This document shows positions 8,961 through 17,696 of a DNA stretch of 55,441 nt, in pieces. The stretch spans positions 1 to 55,441 of the forward strand of contig CAJTTO010000027.1 in NCBI GenBank assembly GCA_910579275.1, given 5' to 3'. Position 1 is the first letter of the stretch. The number at the start of each line of letters is the position of its first letter. Position numbers and translations under genes: made by a program. Source of the DNA: an uncultured Lachnospiraceae bacterium. GTDB taxonomy: Bacteria > Bacillota > Clostridia > Lachnospirales > Lachnospiraceae. The notes under the pieces are model-generated. The model worked only from the letters and a program-made list of their open reading frames with translations. It did not search any database and was not told where the DNA came from.

Positions 8961-10676
8961 TTATACGGACTTTGCTGCCCTGCTTTTCAGCATTTTCTTG
9001 TTTGCATACATCGCGCTGTCCGCTTCCATGACCGCCTCATCTATCTTCTGTCTGTCAATGATATCACAGACACTAAAGCCGTTTGCAATCTGTATTTCAT
9101 AAGTATACATTTTTGTCTTATTCGCTTCATCTATCAGTTTCTGAAATTCCGACAGGCCATGCTCATACGTCTCCTGCAGCCCCAGACCGGCCATCAGTAC
9201 ACAAAATTCGTCTCCACCGATTCGGTACGCCTTACCATATCTGCCAAAACTGTCCGAAATGATTTTCGAGGCAGCCGTAATCAGCTCGTCCCCTTTTTCA
9301 TGCCCCTGATTGTCATTGACTCTTTTCAAATTATTGACATCCAGAAACACAATTCCAAGCTGTGAAATTCCTGTCTCACCGCCCACATACGCATCAAGCT
9401 GTTCCAAATAAGCCGTTCTGTTTCCAAGCCCCGTAAGTCCGTCCGAATATGCAAGGCTGCTGATGATATCAAACTTCAGCCCGTTCTCTAACAGCCTGTA
9501 TGTCTCTAGCTGGCTGCTGACAGCAAGGCATACAATAAATACCAGCATTCCTACCCTGAGATACTCTGCCCTGTCCATATGGTCAGCCTTCGTGTAGCGC
9601 ATCATCTCACACAGCGCGGAAATCCACAGGGCGCAGAGTCCTGACAACTGCAAAACATAGTTCAGAATCGGCTCGTGCCGTTTCAGCATATTTCTCAGAC
9701 GGAAAACGACCCATACCAGCAGCGTCACACAGCTTACCACCAGTGTCAGCAGCGCCCCTGAAAGCAGTCCATGCAAATCGTTCACTCCGGAAAGCTGCAT
9801 ACCTGCCGATACCAATATGTATACCGCATTGGCATATCCGAACAACCGCATAAACCAATATTTAAAGATCCGGTATTCACAGTTCAGATAAAGCAGCAGC
9901 GGCATGCTGTCCACGATCATAATTATGTTGTCAATCAACTGTAATATACGCATATCAGCCACAAAAAACTGCATGGCATTTGTCTCAATCAGGCTCCATA
10001 TCCCTATCAGTGTAGAATACAATCCGAGCCACACCATGCCATGGTGTTTTCTTGCATGACTGTAAGCGGGCATCAAGTCAAACGCAATCAGAACAAGACC
10101 TATGATCACCATAAGCATACTCACCACAATGCCAAAAATCTTATCCTTGCAAAATGTCAGTATTATATCTGTCCTATCCCCCCACAGTGTGGAATCAACC
10201 GTAATTGCATTGGTATCATATACCATGTAAATCTGAAGCTCGGCAAGCCTGCCTGCGCTATCCGAATGAAATTTTGCAACATTCCACAAATTTCCCGGAG
10301 AACGATTGTAAAATCTTGACTCATACACGTCAGTCTCAAAAATGACCTCATCATCTATCAACAGTTTTGTAAATACATCCTTGGAGCGATATACAAGACT
10401 TTCATCGCCATCCATATCGGGAAGTCTATGGTATATGGATAGTATGCCTGTGTCCTCGTCCATGTATTCTCCAAGCCTGACCAGATCTACCGGCTTCGTC
10501 CCCTCCCTGTCAAGCGTCCATTCGGCACTGATATTGACATAGTCAGAAAACATGTCCTTATCCATATCGAATTGTCTCGTAAGAAACACTCCTATCACAA
10601 CACAGAGCATTCCCAGAAGTCCCAGTACATACATCGGAGCAATCAGCCTTCCGGCTGCTTTTTCCCCATTATCCAT
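8961..10676 (-). CDS. membrane diguanylate cyclase (GGDEF)
   Basis: Makes cyclic di-GMP from two GTP at the membrane. The N-terminus has one membrane segment (about residues 14-32), an extracellular region of roughly 150 residues, then a block of about seven hydrophobic segments, as in 7TM-type sensor cyclases. The C-terminal GGDEF domain is intact with the signature YRIGGDEFCVLMAG. The product-inhibition RxxD motif that usually sits just upstream is absent (GRYGKAYRI at that place). ATG 10676 is chosen because GAGGTGGGG immediately precedes it; an ATG 15 codons upstream has no ribosome site. With a chemoreceptor in the same gene run, a switch between motility and attachment is a reasonable guess. 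Confidence 0.88.
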   Translation of the reverse strand: MDNGEKAAGRLIAPMYVLGLLGMLCVVIGVFLTRQFDMDKDMFSDYVNISAEWTLDREGTKPVDLVRLGEYMDEDTGILSIYHRLPDMDGDESLVYRSKDVFTKLLIDDEVIFETDVYESRFYNRSPGNLWNVAKFHSDSAGRLAELQIYMVYDTNAITVDSTLWGDRTDIILTFCKDKIFGIVVSMLMVIIGLVLIAFDLMPAYSHARKHHGMVWLGLYSTLIGIWSLIETNAMQFFVADMRILQLIDNIIMIVDSMPLLLYLNCEYRIFKYWFMRLFGYANAVYILVSAGMQLSGVNDLHGLLSGALLTLVVSCVTLLVWVVFRLRNMLKRHEPILNYVLQLSGLCALWISALCEMMRYTKADHMDRAEYLRVGMLVFIVCLAVSSQLETYRLLENGLKFDIISSLAYSDGLTGLGNRTAYLEQLDAYVGGETGISQLGIVFLDVNNLKRVNDNQGHEKGDELITAASKIISDSFGRYGKAYRIGGDEFCVLMAGLGLQETYEHGLSEFQKLIDEANKTKMYTYEIQIANGFSVCDIIDRQKIDEAVMEADSAMYANKKMLKSRAAKSV

Positions 10677-10769
10677 TTCCCCACCTCGATTATCGTATGT
10701 GTTGACGATACTCAGTATCACCTAGTTACATTATATTTCCTTACAGCAAATACCACAAGCGAAATTTAA

Positions 10770-10813
10770 CAAAAAATAAAAAGGCGCCATGTATCCATTA
10801 TCCCACAACGCCT
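10770..10813 (-). terminator. putative terminator of the SUKH gene
   Basis: On the minus strand an AGGCG / CGCCT stem, with imperfect further pairing inside, is followed by TTTTTATTTTTT just after the stop of the 10821-11504 gene. It separates that gene from the diguanylate cyclase gene downstream. The short stem and large loop keep confidence moderate. Confidence 0.5.
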
Positions 10814-10820
10814 CTCAATT

Positions 10821-11504
10821 TCATTTCTGTATGTAGTAACTGTAGTCCGGCATCTCCTCGCCGCGTTCCCTCAGCTGCATTTCATATTCCCTGTCATATT
10901 TCCCATAAAAATATATTTCCAGCAGTGTCCTGAAATCAGGGATTGTCCGCTCCCCTGTCACCACACCGTGCGCATCTATATATCCTGCTTTCTCCCAGTC
11001 AAACACTGTCTGCTCAAATCTGGACAGCTGCCATGTCTTTGGGTTATCTGCCTGCACTTGTGCCTGATTGACATCCATACACAACAGTCCGTCCCACTCG
11101 CCTATCGGTATAAAATTTTTGACCTTGTCCAGTCCCAGATTAACAAGGTCGCTGTCGGTGCAGATGCTCCGGAAGCTTTCCATGAATGCATAAAGATTTT
11201 TCAGCGGATCCTCCTTTGGCAGCGATACCAGTTCCATCCACCACAACCCTTTCTCGCTTCCCGGCACATCATGCTCCATGCCGTCCACCGGAACAGGCGC
11301 ACATATCACAGAGAAATCATAGCAGTATGCCTTTAGATACGTCCTGAAAAGGGATGGAATCCGGATATCAAACGCCTTCTCAAACTTATCAATATCCAAG
11401 TCTGTCACTGTACTCGGTGTCAGCATCTGCTCTTTCGCCACACCTCTTTCAACCAATGCACGGAATGCTCCTCTTACAAACCGTTCTTCATCTGCTCGTG
11501 TCAT
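10821..11504 (-). CDS. SMI1/KNR4 (SUKH)-like protein
   Basis: Cytoplasmic protein of 227 residues with a SUKH-like pattern: LDIDKFEKAFDIRIPSLFR near residues 51-69, a tryptophan-rich middle (KGLWWMELVSLP), NFIPIGEWDGLLCMDV and a C-terminal FRTLLEIYF segment. SUKH proteins often serve as immunity proteins to polymorphic toxins, but solitary copies have other or unknown roles; no toxin gene adjoins here. Upstream on the same strand are the GHKL kinase, LytTR regulator and TIR-domain protein genes. The 125-base gap carries two 11-bp direct repeats with a 21-bp period, so this gene may be a target of that regulator. The family assignment is from motif pattern only. Confidence 0.62.
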   Translation of the reverse strand: MTRADEERFVRGAFRALVERGVAKEQMLTPSTVTDLDIDKFEKAFDIRIPSLFRTYLKAYCYDFSVICAPVPVDGMEHDVPGSEKGLWWMELVSLPKEDPLKNLYAFMESFRSICTDSDLVNLGLDKVKNFIPIGEWDGLLCMDVNQAQVQADNPKTWQLSRFEQTVFDWEKAGYIDAHGVVTGERTIPDFRTLLEIYFYGKYDREYEMQLRERGEEMPDYSYYIQK

Positions 11505-11584
11505 AGTTCTTTCTTTTTACCTCACCTGATAACTCTTTCTGATTTTTTAAACTATATCACACTTGCAGTCCCATTTGTTAAAAA

Positions 11585-11616
11585 TGGCGAAATCCCTATG
11601 CAATTTGGCGAAATCC
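11585..11616 (-). promoter_or_regulatory. tandem 11-bp direct repeats, candidate LytTR-regulator site
   Basis: TGGCGAAATCC occurs at 11585-11595 and again, identically, at 11606-11616, a spacing of exactly 21 bases or two helical turns. Downstream on the minus strand lies a possible -10 (TATAGT, about 30 bases further) with no recognisable -35, as is usual for activator-dependent promoters. The SUKH gene starts 81 bases after the nearer repeat. LytTR regulators typically bind paired direct repeats at this period, and one is encoded at 12889-13608. That link is inference; the repeat does not match the AgrA consensus closely. Confidence 0.6.
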
Positions 11617-11629
11617 GTTGTTTTTGCCG

Positions 11630-12886
11630 TCAATATTCCTTTTTAACGGAGACATACATCAGAATCCGGACGTCAAAGATACCGTTCTCATCATGGATTT
11701 CCGTGGTTCCCTTGTATTTTTCCACAATTCTTTTCACATTCTTGATGCCCATTCCATGAATCTGCGTCCTGTCCGTCCTGTCATAGTTCTTTGTTGTAAT
11801 ATATCGGTCATCCGCCCTCACCAGCTCGCCGTTATAACTGTTTTTGATATGGATAAAAAGAATCCCCCTCTGATAATTGATTTTCATATACAGAAATTTG
11901 TCTCCGGAATTTCTTGCAGCGAATATCGCATTGTCAAGCAGATTTCCGAGAATAATGTTCCAGTCGAACGAAGGTATATCCAGCTCCTGCGGGACACAGA
12001 CCTTACACTTCACACTTTTCAGCTCGCTCTTTGCCTTGTCAAGCATCAGGTTAATCAGGCTGTCAATGTCTGTGTTGCCGCTGCTTGCATACTCCCGCTC
12101 ATAAGTCATATACACCTGCATGTCCCTGACATACCTTTTGATTTCGCTTGTCCTGTCCGCATCTGCCATCATCAGAATCTCGCTGAGATGATGTTTTAAG
12201 TCGTGGCGCAGTCCCCTTACTTTTTCCTCGGACTTCATAATGACGTCGAGCTGGTTCGAGTAGCTCTCAAGCTGCCGCTCCACCAGCGCACTCTCTTCCA
12301 GACGGGTATAAGCGCCGACAAGTTCGTCACAGATGTAGAATACAATCAGGTTCAATAAAATCATGCCAATGCTGACAGTCACGCCCACGTACCGATTCCG
12401 GATATCCGCAGACAGCATGATAAACAGCACCGCAACCGTAATAATCGGCAGAAATATCAGCAAATCCCAATGCTTTAGCGCCGTGCTCTCACGCATGTTC
12501 CGGATGCCGAACTTTTCTATAATACGCTCGCACACAAACATCAGCAGAAACATGAGATAATATCTTTCCGGACTGTCCCCTCCGCCGTCATACACCAGAT
12601 ACAGCGCAGCGACTTCACAGAGTATGTTCATTCCCTGCAGCAAAAATGCCGCAACCAGCTTCTTCCCCTGCTTTCCGGGATAAATCTGTGCAAGCAGAAA
12701 AACAAATACCATATTTGCCGCAAAATAAATGAACGGCTGGCTATATTGGCTGCTGACCAGCCAGACTGTCACGAAATAAAGACCATACGCAGCCAGTTCC
12801 GTTGCTTTTTTTACCTGCGCCGCGTCAAAAAAGCAGTGCATGTACCTGTACACAATATATAATATCGCAATATGTAATATCAACAT
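11630..12886 (-). CDS. GHKL-type sensor histidine kinase (AgrC/LytS-like)
   Basis: Membrane histidine kinase of 418 residues. The first ~200 residues form six or so hydrophobic segments, as in AgrC-like peptide-sensing kinases. The phosphorylated His lies in LRHDLKHHLSEIL. The ATP-binding domain is of the GHKL type, with NILGNLLDNAI-like text (NIILGNLLDNAIFAA) and GMGIKNVKRIVEKY. It starts 2 bases after the stop of the LytTR regulator gene, so kinase and regulator are co-translated. No AgrD or AgrB gene is nearby, so the signal is unknown; the co-transcribed TIR/DUF6273 membrane protein is a candidate partner. Confidence 0.9.
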   Translation of the reverse strand: MLILHIAILYIVYRYMHCFFDAAQVKKATELAAYGLYFVTVWLVSSQYSQPFIYFAANMVFVFLLAQIYPGKQGKKLVAAFLLQGMNILCEVAALYLVYDGGGDSPERYYLMFLLMFVCERIIEKFGIRNMRESTALKHWDLLIFLPIITVAVLFIMLSADIRNRYVGVTVSIGMILLNLIVFYICDELVGAYTRLEESALVERQLESYSNQLDVIMKSEEKVRGLRHDLKHHLSEILMMADADRTSEIKRYVRDMQVYMTYEREYASSGNTDIDSLINLMLDKAKSELKSVKCKVCVPQELDIPSFDWNIILGNLLDNAIFAARNSGDKFLYMKINYQRGILFIHIKNSYNGELVRADDRYITTKNYDRTDRTQIHGMGIKNVKRIVEKYKGTTEIHDENGIFDVRILMYVSVKKEY

Positions 12887-12888
12887 TT

Positions 12889-13608
12889 TTAATCATCCTG
12901 TCCCCATGCGTAATCCATAATGGATTTTCTCACCGTTTTTCTGTAGGGCTGACTGATATTGAGTGCGACGCCTCCGCTCATTTTAACAACCTCATAGCTG
13001 CATTCACTGATGTAATTCATATTAATGATATATGACTGGTGTATCTGTATAAAACACTCCGGCAGTATCTCAATAATGTCCTTTATCTTGCCGGTAAACT
13101 GCGCTGAAGAATCCTTGGTTACCATATGAATCTTTTTGTTCTCACTGTAAAAGTATATAATGTATTTATGCGGAATTCTGCAGCTGTAACCGTTTGCCTT
13201 GTACTCAAAAACCGTATTGCTCCGATTGTACAGGCGCAGCGCCTCATCAATTGTGTCCCAGATATCGCGTTCACTGACTGGTTTTATCAAAAAATCAATC
13301 GGATGAATCTTGAAAAGTTCCAGTGCATAGCTGCTTTTGGACGAAATGTAAGCAATGCTGATATCCGGGTTTTCCAGCTCATTTCGAATGCGTTTCCCAA
13401 TCTGTATCCCGCTTGTGGAAACCAGCTCAATGTCCAGAAAAAGCAAGTCAATGGTTTTCCTCTCCGCCAGATCCTGATAGAGCGCCTCCCCTGTGTTCCA
13501 TATCGAAACCCCGATCTCCACATTTTCCTTCCTGCCATACTCGTAAACCATATTTGCTATCTGCGTACATGTGTCTTTCTCATCATCGCAAATACCTATA
13601 TTGTACAT
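12889..13608 (-). CDS. LytTR-family response regulator
   Basis: Two-domain response regulator of about 239 residues. The receiver domain has NIGICDDEKDTC and the phosphoacceptor in LLFLDIELVSTSG; the C-terminal LytTR DNA-binding domain contains GYSCRIPHKYIIYFYSE and FIQIHQSYIINMNYI. It pairs with the GHKL kinase encoded 2 bases downstream. The frame is open from a TTG at 13626 that overlaps the TIR gene stop by 4 bases. ATG 13608 is preferred because AAAGG stands about 10 bases upstream and the receiver domain begins directly after it. LytTR proteins bind paired direct repeats; see 11585-11616. Confidence 0.9.
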   Translation of the reverse strand: MYNIGICDDEKDTCTQIANMVYEYGRKENVEIGVSIWNTGEALYQDLAERKTIDLLFLDIELVSTSGIQIGKRIRNELENPDISIAYISSKSSYALELFKIHPIDFLIKPVSERDIWDTIDEALRLYNRSNTVFEYKANGYSCRIPHKYIIYFYSENKKIHMVTKDSSAQFTGKIKDIIEILPECFIQIHQSYIINMNYISECSYEVVKMSGGVALNISQPYRKTVRKSIMDYAWGQDD

Positions 13609-13622
13609 ATCAATCATGCCTT

Positions 13623-14933
13623 TCAATTATGTGTAATGTTTTTTACTTTTTTTGTATCCACCTTTATCACAGGACGCACACCGAACCCGCTCACACCCGC
13701 CTCTGTCGTCTGCAGCAGTTGCGAGGTGTAGCCGTTGTCCACCAGATAGCACTTGCTCGCCTTGTTTACCACAGGATCGCGCAGCCACCAGTAAAACTCC
13801 TCCACCCCATACACCAGGGAAAACATGTTGTAATAGTTCGTCTGATCCTGCTCGATTGCCTGCTCCGTGGGCTTTACATAGAGCCTGACATCCGCGTCTT
13901 TAAGCCAGAGCAGCTCCTCCTGCGAGAGCAGCCATACCAAGTCACTGCTTCCTATCGGTTCCTTGTCCAAACCGTTCCCTTGCGTGATGTTTGATGTCGG
14001 TACGATTGCCGCCTTCTCCTGTTCGGTAAAACCAAATAAAAAACCCTCCTCATTCGCATATCCGTTCTTTTTGTCTGATGTTGCGCTCGCTACAGGCCCG
14101 ATTCCATCGTAGGTCACATTCTCCTCGTCCGAATTCAGCCATGTCCTGATATCCGATGTCGCCCAGCGGCTGCTCCCGCGCACATATTCCTGCAATTCCA
14201 GATTCCGGTCCGCCTCCGTCTCGACGACACTCCAATAGTCGTTCTCCTTGTCATCCACATTGTAGCTGCCGCTTTCGGGCACATCAAATGCCTTATTTGT
14301 CAAAATGTATTCCGAAATCAATGTGGCGGTTCCGTTTTCATCCGCCTTAAGTACCCTCCATTCAATCGGCTCCCCAAGATATGTGCCAAAAACAACGGTA
14401 CCGCCTTTTTCAAATGTCACGCGGGAACCTTTCTCGTGGAAAAACATAACAATACATATCGCCACAATCGCAATAATTTCTATCAGTTCAAGAACCCGCT
14501 TCCTCCTGTCCCTGCCGCGAACCTTATACGCTCCGGTAAAGCCGGACTGTTTTTTGTCTTCTTCGCTTTCCCGCGGACGGTTGTCCTCTATATTTTTTAT
14601 GCCTTCCAGAATTTTCTCGTAATTGTCCGTGTCCTTGCCCACAATCCACTGGTTTGACATCAGAAAATATTCCAGCGGCTTGCTTAACCTGACATCCTCA
14701 ATCTGGTAAACCAGTGTAGGCACACAGTGGCTGACCGCATACTCAATCTCCCTCAATATCTGCTCGGAGCGGTTAGATGCATTGGAAAGTACCAAAAGCA
14801 GCACATCGCATGCGCGGTCAAAAATACTGTCCTGCGGCGCGCGCAGACAGGTATGCCCATTGGACTCAAGCATCTCGCATATTCTCTTTGTGGTATTTTC
14901 GTTTTTATCGGAATGTGAAATATATATATACAT
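13623..14933 (-). CDS. TIR domain - transmembrane - DUF6273 protein
   Basis: A 436-residue membrane protein with an unusual layout. Residues 1-115 match a bacterial TIR domain (YIYISHSDKNENTTKRI, CDVLLLVLSNASNRS, VPTLVYQIEDVRLS, NQWIVGKD). The Glu of the REIEYA helix matches the catalytic-Glu position of NAD-cleaving TIR domains. The loop/helix between the first and second conserved blocks is short. A basic stretch (GRDRRKRVLE) precedes one membrane segment near residues 148-165. The extracellular part resembles DUF6273, with IEWRVLKADENGTATLIS, DIRTWLNS, WWLRDP and the closing GFGVRPVIKVD. It is first in an operon with LytTR and GHKL genes, overlapping or abutting them. Signalling or defence roles are both possible; neither is shown. 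Confidence 0.8.
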   Translation of the reverse strand: MYIYISHSDKNENTTKRICEMLESNGHTCLRAPQDSIFDRACDVLLLVLSNASNRSEQILREIEYAVSHCVPTLVYQIEDVRLSKPLEYFLMSNQWIVGKDTDNYEKILEGIKNIEDNRPRESEEDKKQSGFTGAYKVRGRDRRKRVLELIEIIAIVAICIVMFFHEKGSRVTFEKGGTVVFGTYLGEPIEWRVLKADENGTATLISEYILTNKAFDVPESGSYNVDDKENDYWSVVETEADRNLELQEYVRGSSRWATSDIRTWLNSDEENVTYDGIGPVASATSDKKNGYANEEGFLFGFTEQEKAAIVPTSNITQGNGLDKEPIGSSDLVWLLSQEELLWLKDADVRLYVKPTEQAIEQDQTNYYNMFSLVYGVEEFYWWLRDPVVNKASKCYLVDNGYTSQLLQTTEAGVSGFGVRPVIKVDTKKVKNITHN

Positions 14934-15113
14934 AGCGTACTCCGTCGTATCATTTATCTCGCTTCTTGTAAAATCCCAAACAGTTACTTTCTATTTTACT
15001 ATTATCTGTATATATTGTGCAACACAAACTTTTAATAAAATACACGCAAATGTTTAGATTCGTGTGCATTATACAAGCTTTAATCCATATTCATGTACAT
15101 ATATGCACTATAT

Positions 15114-15148
15114 AGGGCAAAAAAAGAACAGACACGTAGTCTGTTCTT
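15114..15148 (-). terminator. terminator of the metal efflux operon
   Basis: On the minus strand a perfect 10-bp stem AAGAACAGAC / GTCTGTTCTT with a 5-base loop is followed by a T-run. It starts a few bases after the P-type ATPase stop codon. The remaining 165 bases up to the TIR gene are AT-rich and must contain that gene's promoter, but no convincing -35/-10 pair was found. Confidence 0.88.
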
Positions 15149-15152
15149 CCCG

Positions 15153-17015
15153 TCAGGACTTCAGCGTCCTTGTCGCGTTCAACACTGCAATAATCATCAC
15201 GCCCACATCTGCAAAAATTGCCCACCACATATTCACAAAGCCTGCTGCCCCCAGTGCAAGGCATGCAAATTTTACGGCAAGTGCAAACACAATATTTTGG
15301 TGCACAATCCCCAGCGTCTTTCTGGAAATTTTCATGGCTGTGGCAATCTTCACCGGATCATCATCCATCAGGACAATATCCGCCGCCTCAATCGCCGCAT
15401 CCGATCCAAGCGCCCCCATCGCAATACCGATATCCGCCCTCGAAAGCACCGGCGCATCGTTGATGCCGTCCCCGACAAAAGCCAGCCGCTCCTTAGCGCC
15501 TTTCTCTGCCAGCAGGCGTTCGACCTCTGCAACCTTGTCTGCCGGAAGCAGCTCACTCTTTACCACATCCACGCCAAGCTCCGCTGCCACTGCCTCCGCC
15601 ACATTCGCGGCATCTCCCGTCAGCATAACCACCTGTCGGACACCTGCGGCCTTCAGGCCTGCCACCGCCGCCTTTGCATTTGGTTTCACCACATCCGATA
15701 TCAGGATGTACCCTGCATAATTCCCGTCAACCGCCACATGAACCTCGGTTCCCGTTTTCTGCGGCTTTACATAGGAAACACCCAATTTTTTCATAAGTTT
15801 GGCGTTTCCGGCAGACACCATTCTGCCGTCAATGACAGCCGATACCCCATGTCCGCTGATTTCCTCCACATCCGAAATACGCGATGCATCTATCGGTTTT
15901 CCATATGCCTCTTTCAGGCTCCTGCTTATCGGATGACCGGAATAGCTCTCCGCACAGGCAGCTGTCTCGAGAAGCATGTCAGCCGATATTCCCTGCGTCG
16001 GCTCAATTTGTGTCACTTCAAATACGCCTTTCGTCAATGTACCTGTCTTGTCACACACGACACATTTCGTCTCGGAAAGCGCCTCGAGATAATTGGAGCC
16101 TTTTACAAGGACTCCCTGTGCAGATGCACCTCCAATCCCGCCAAAAAAACTGAGCGGAATAGAAATGACCAGTGCACATGGACAGCTGATGACAAGTGTC
16201 GTGAGCGCCCTGATCACCCACTGTGACCAGTTCGCAGGATTTCCCATAACCATGTTGACCAGCGGCGGAAGGATGGCAAGCGCCAGTGCACCAATGCAGA
16301 CCGCCGGTGTATAATATCTGGCAAATCTGGTGATAAAATTCTCTGATTTTGATTTTTTCATACTGGAGTTCTCCACCAGATCCAGTATCTTTGACACGGT
16401 GGATTCCCCAAATGCCTTTGTCGTCTCTACCCGCAGCAGCCCTGACAGATTGACGCAGCCGCTGATGACCTCGTCCCCCTCGCAGACTTCTCTCGGGAGA
16501 CTCTCCCCTGTAAGCGCACTTGTATTGAGTGTGGATGCCCCGCTTACGATAACCCCGTCTATCGGAACTTTTTCCCCCGGCTGTACGACAATGACTGTCC
16601 CAATCTCCACGTCATCCGGATCAACCTGTTCCAGTTCCCCACCCTGCTCGATGTTGGCATAGTCAGGGCGGATATCCATCAGCGCCGAAATATTTCTGCG
16701 GCTCTTTCCCACGGCATAGCTCTGAAACAGCTCCCCTATCTGATAAAAGAGCATTACGGCCGTTCCCTCCGTATATTCCCCGAGAATAATGGCTCCCACC
16801 GTCGCAAGCGCCATCAGGAAATTTTCATCAAACACCTGACCGTTGACAATCCCAAGCACTGCCTTTCTTAGGATATCATACCCGATAATCAGGTACGGAA
16901 TAAGAAACAAAGCCAGCCGCACATACCTGTCCTCTATCGGCAAAAGTCCAAATATTACAACCAGCACTGCCGATATCATTATTCTGATCAATACTTTTTT
17001 CTGCTTTTTCGTCAT
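15153..17015 (-). CDS. zinc/cadmium-type P1B ATPase
   Basis: Heavy-metal exporting P-type ATPase of about 620 residues in the inner membrane. Diagnostic motifs are the membrane CPC site (VISCPCALVIS), the phosphorylation site DKTGTLTKG, the SGHPISRSL His-Pro motif and the hinge GDGINDAP. The CPC site with a lysine-bearing final membrane segment (ALAVKFACLALG) fits the ZntA/CadA group (Zn, Cd, Pb). The usual N-terminal HMA domain is absent and is instead encoded as a separate protein at 17120-17338. ATG 17015 follows GGAAAGGATG; an upstream ATG at 17072 adds 19 residues without a ribosome site. An ArsR sensor gene heads the unit. Confidence 0.92.
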   Translation of the reverse strand: MTKKQKKVLIRIMISAVLVVIFGLLPIEDRYVRLALFLIPYLIIGYDILRKAVLGIVNGQVFDENFLMALATVGAIILGEYTEGTAVMLFYQIGELFQSYAVGKSRRNISALMDIRPDYANIEQGGELEQVDPDDVEIGTVIVVQPGEKVPIDGVIVSGASTLNTSALTGESLPREVCEGDEVISGCVNLSGLLRVETTKAFGESTVSKILDLVENSSMKKSKSENFITRFARYYTPAVCIGALALAILPPLVNMVMGNPANWSQWVIRALTTLVISCPCALVISIPLSFFGGIGGASAQGVLVKGSNYLEALSETKCVVCDKTGTLTKGVFEVTQIEPTQGISADMLLETAACAESYSGHPISRSLKEAYGKPIDASRISDVEEISGHGVSAVIDGRMVSAGNAKLMKKLGVSYVKPQKTGTEVHVAVDGNYAGYILISDVVKPNAKAAVAGLKAAGVRQVVMLTGDAANVAEAVAAELGVDVVKSELLPADKVAEVERLLAEKGAKERLAFVGDGINDAPVLSRADIGIAMGALGSDAAIEAADIVLMDDDPVKIATAMKISRKTLGIVHQNIVFALAVKFACLALGAAGFVNMWWAIFADVGVMIIAVLNATRTLKS

Positions 17016-17119
17016 GTCTTCACATCCTTTCCGTCGTATGACTGATTTTATGTATGTCGCAAAATGGCTCACGCATTTGACGCGGAGCCATAACAGTCCA
17101 TTCTTCGTCTTCCTGCTGT

Positions 17120-17338
17120 TTATAAAAAAATCTCACAGTCAGATTCAACTTTTTTGCAATTTTTCAACACTTCCGCCATGACTGCGGACTCATCAGCGCC
17201 CTCCTCAAAAACGATTTTCATTTTCTGGGGCATAAACGCGACCGTCGCCTCTTTTACCCCTGTCGTCTTCTTTGCTGCTTCCTCCATTTTTGCCGCACAC
17301 GCCGCGCAGTCCACCTCAATCTTATACGTTTTCTTCAT
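17120..17338 (-). CDS. stand-alone HMA heavy-metal-binding protein
   Basis: A 72-residue ferredoxin-fold metal-binding protein with the CxxC site in KIEVDCAACAAKMEEA and the closing beta strand KMKIVFEEGAD. It is equivalent to the N-terminal HMA domain missing from the adjacent ATPase and probably delivers metal to it. The Asp before the first Cys (DCAAC) is the variant seen in zinc-type domains, in contrast to the MTCxxC of copper chaperones. ATG 17338 is chosen because ribosome-binding sequence (AAAGGAAGGTAAAAGG) runs directly up to it; a longer frame to 17434 overlaps the ArsR gene. Confidence 0.87.
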   Translation of the reverse strand: MKKTYKIEVDCAACAAKMEEAAKKTTGVKEATVAFMPQKMKIVFEEGADESAVMAEVLKNCKKVESDCEIFL

Positions 17339-17375
17339 CCTTTTACCTTCCTTTCTTCCTTTTAAATAATTTCCA

Positions 17376-17675
17376 TTACTCCAAAATATGTTCCATACCG
17401 ATGCGGATAATCTCCGAAACGTGTTCGTCCGCAATCGAGTAATAGATACTCTTTCCCTCTCGTTTTGTCTTTACCAGCTTGCTCTGCTTTAAAAGCGCCA
17501 GCTGATGACTGACTCCCGACTGTGTCATATTCAGCCGCTCGGCGATGTCGCCCACACACATTTCCTGACTTTCCATGAGCAGTGAGAGAATTGTAAGTCT
17601 CGTAAAATCACCAAATATCTTGAAAACGCCTGCCAAATCCTCCATGGTTTCGGCAGTTATTCTTGCATCCTCCAA
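17376..17675 (-). CDS. ArsR/SmtB-family zinc-responsive repressor
   Basis: Winged-helix repressor that releases DNA when it binds metal. The recognition region reads MCVGDIAERLNMTQSGVSHQ. The last helix contains Asp, His, His and Glu at offsets 0, 2, 13 and 16 (from DEH to EHILE), exactly the alpha-5 zinc site of SmtB/CzrA, while the alpha-3 cysteine pair of cadmium/lead sensors is absent. The start is set at TTG 17675, which has AAAGGAAG 6-9 bases upstream. The ATG at 17711 is rejected because it lies inside the operator and overlaps the -10 of the only good promoter. It heads the operon with the HMA protein and ATPase. Confidence 0.88.
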   Translation of the reverse strand: MEDARITAETMEDLAGVFKIFGDFTRLTILSLLMESQEMCVGDIAERLNMTQSGVSHQLALLKQSKLVKTKREGKSIYYSIADEHVSEIIRIGMEHILE

Positions 17676-17696
17676 ACTATCACTTCCTTTCTTATA

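Noticed and set aside
15093..16226. 377-codon plus-strand open frame opposite the P-type ATPase
   Set aside because: Antisense shadow of a clear ATPase gene with His/Cys/Arg-rich composition and no ribosome site.
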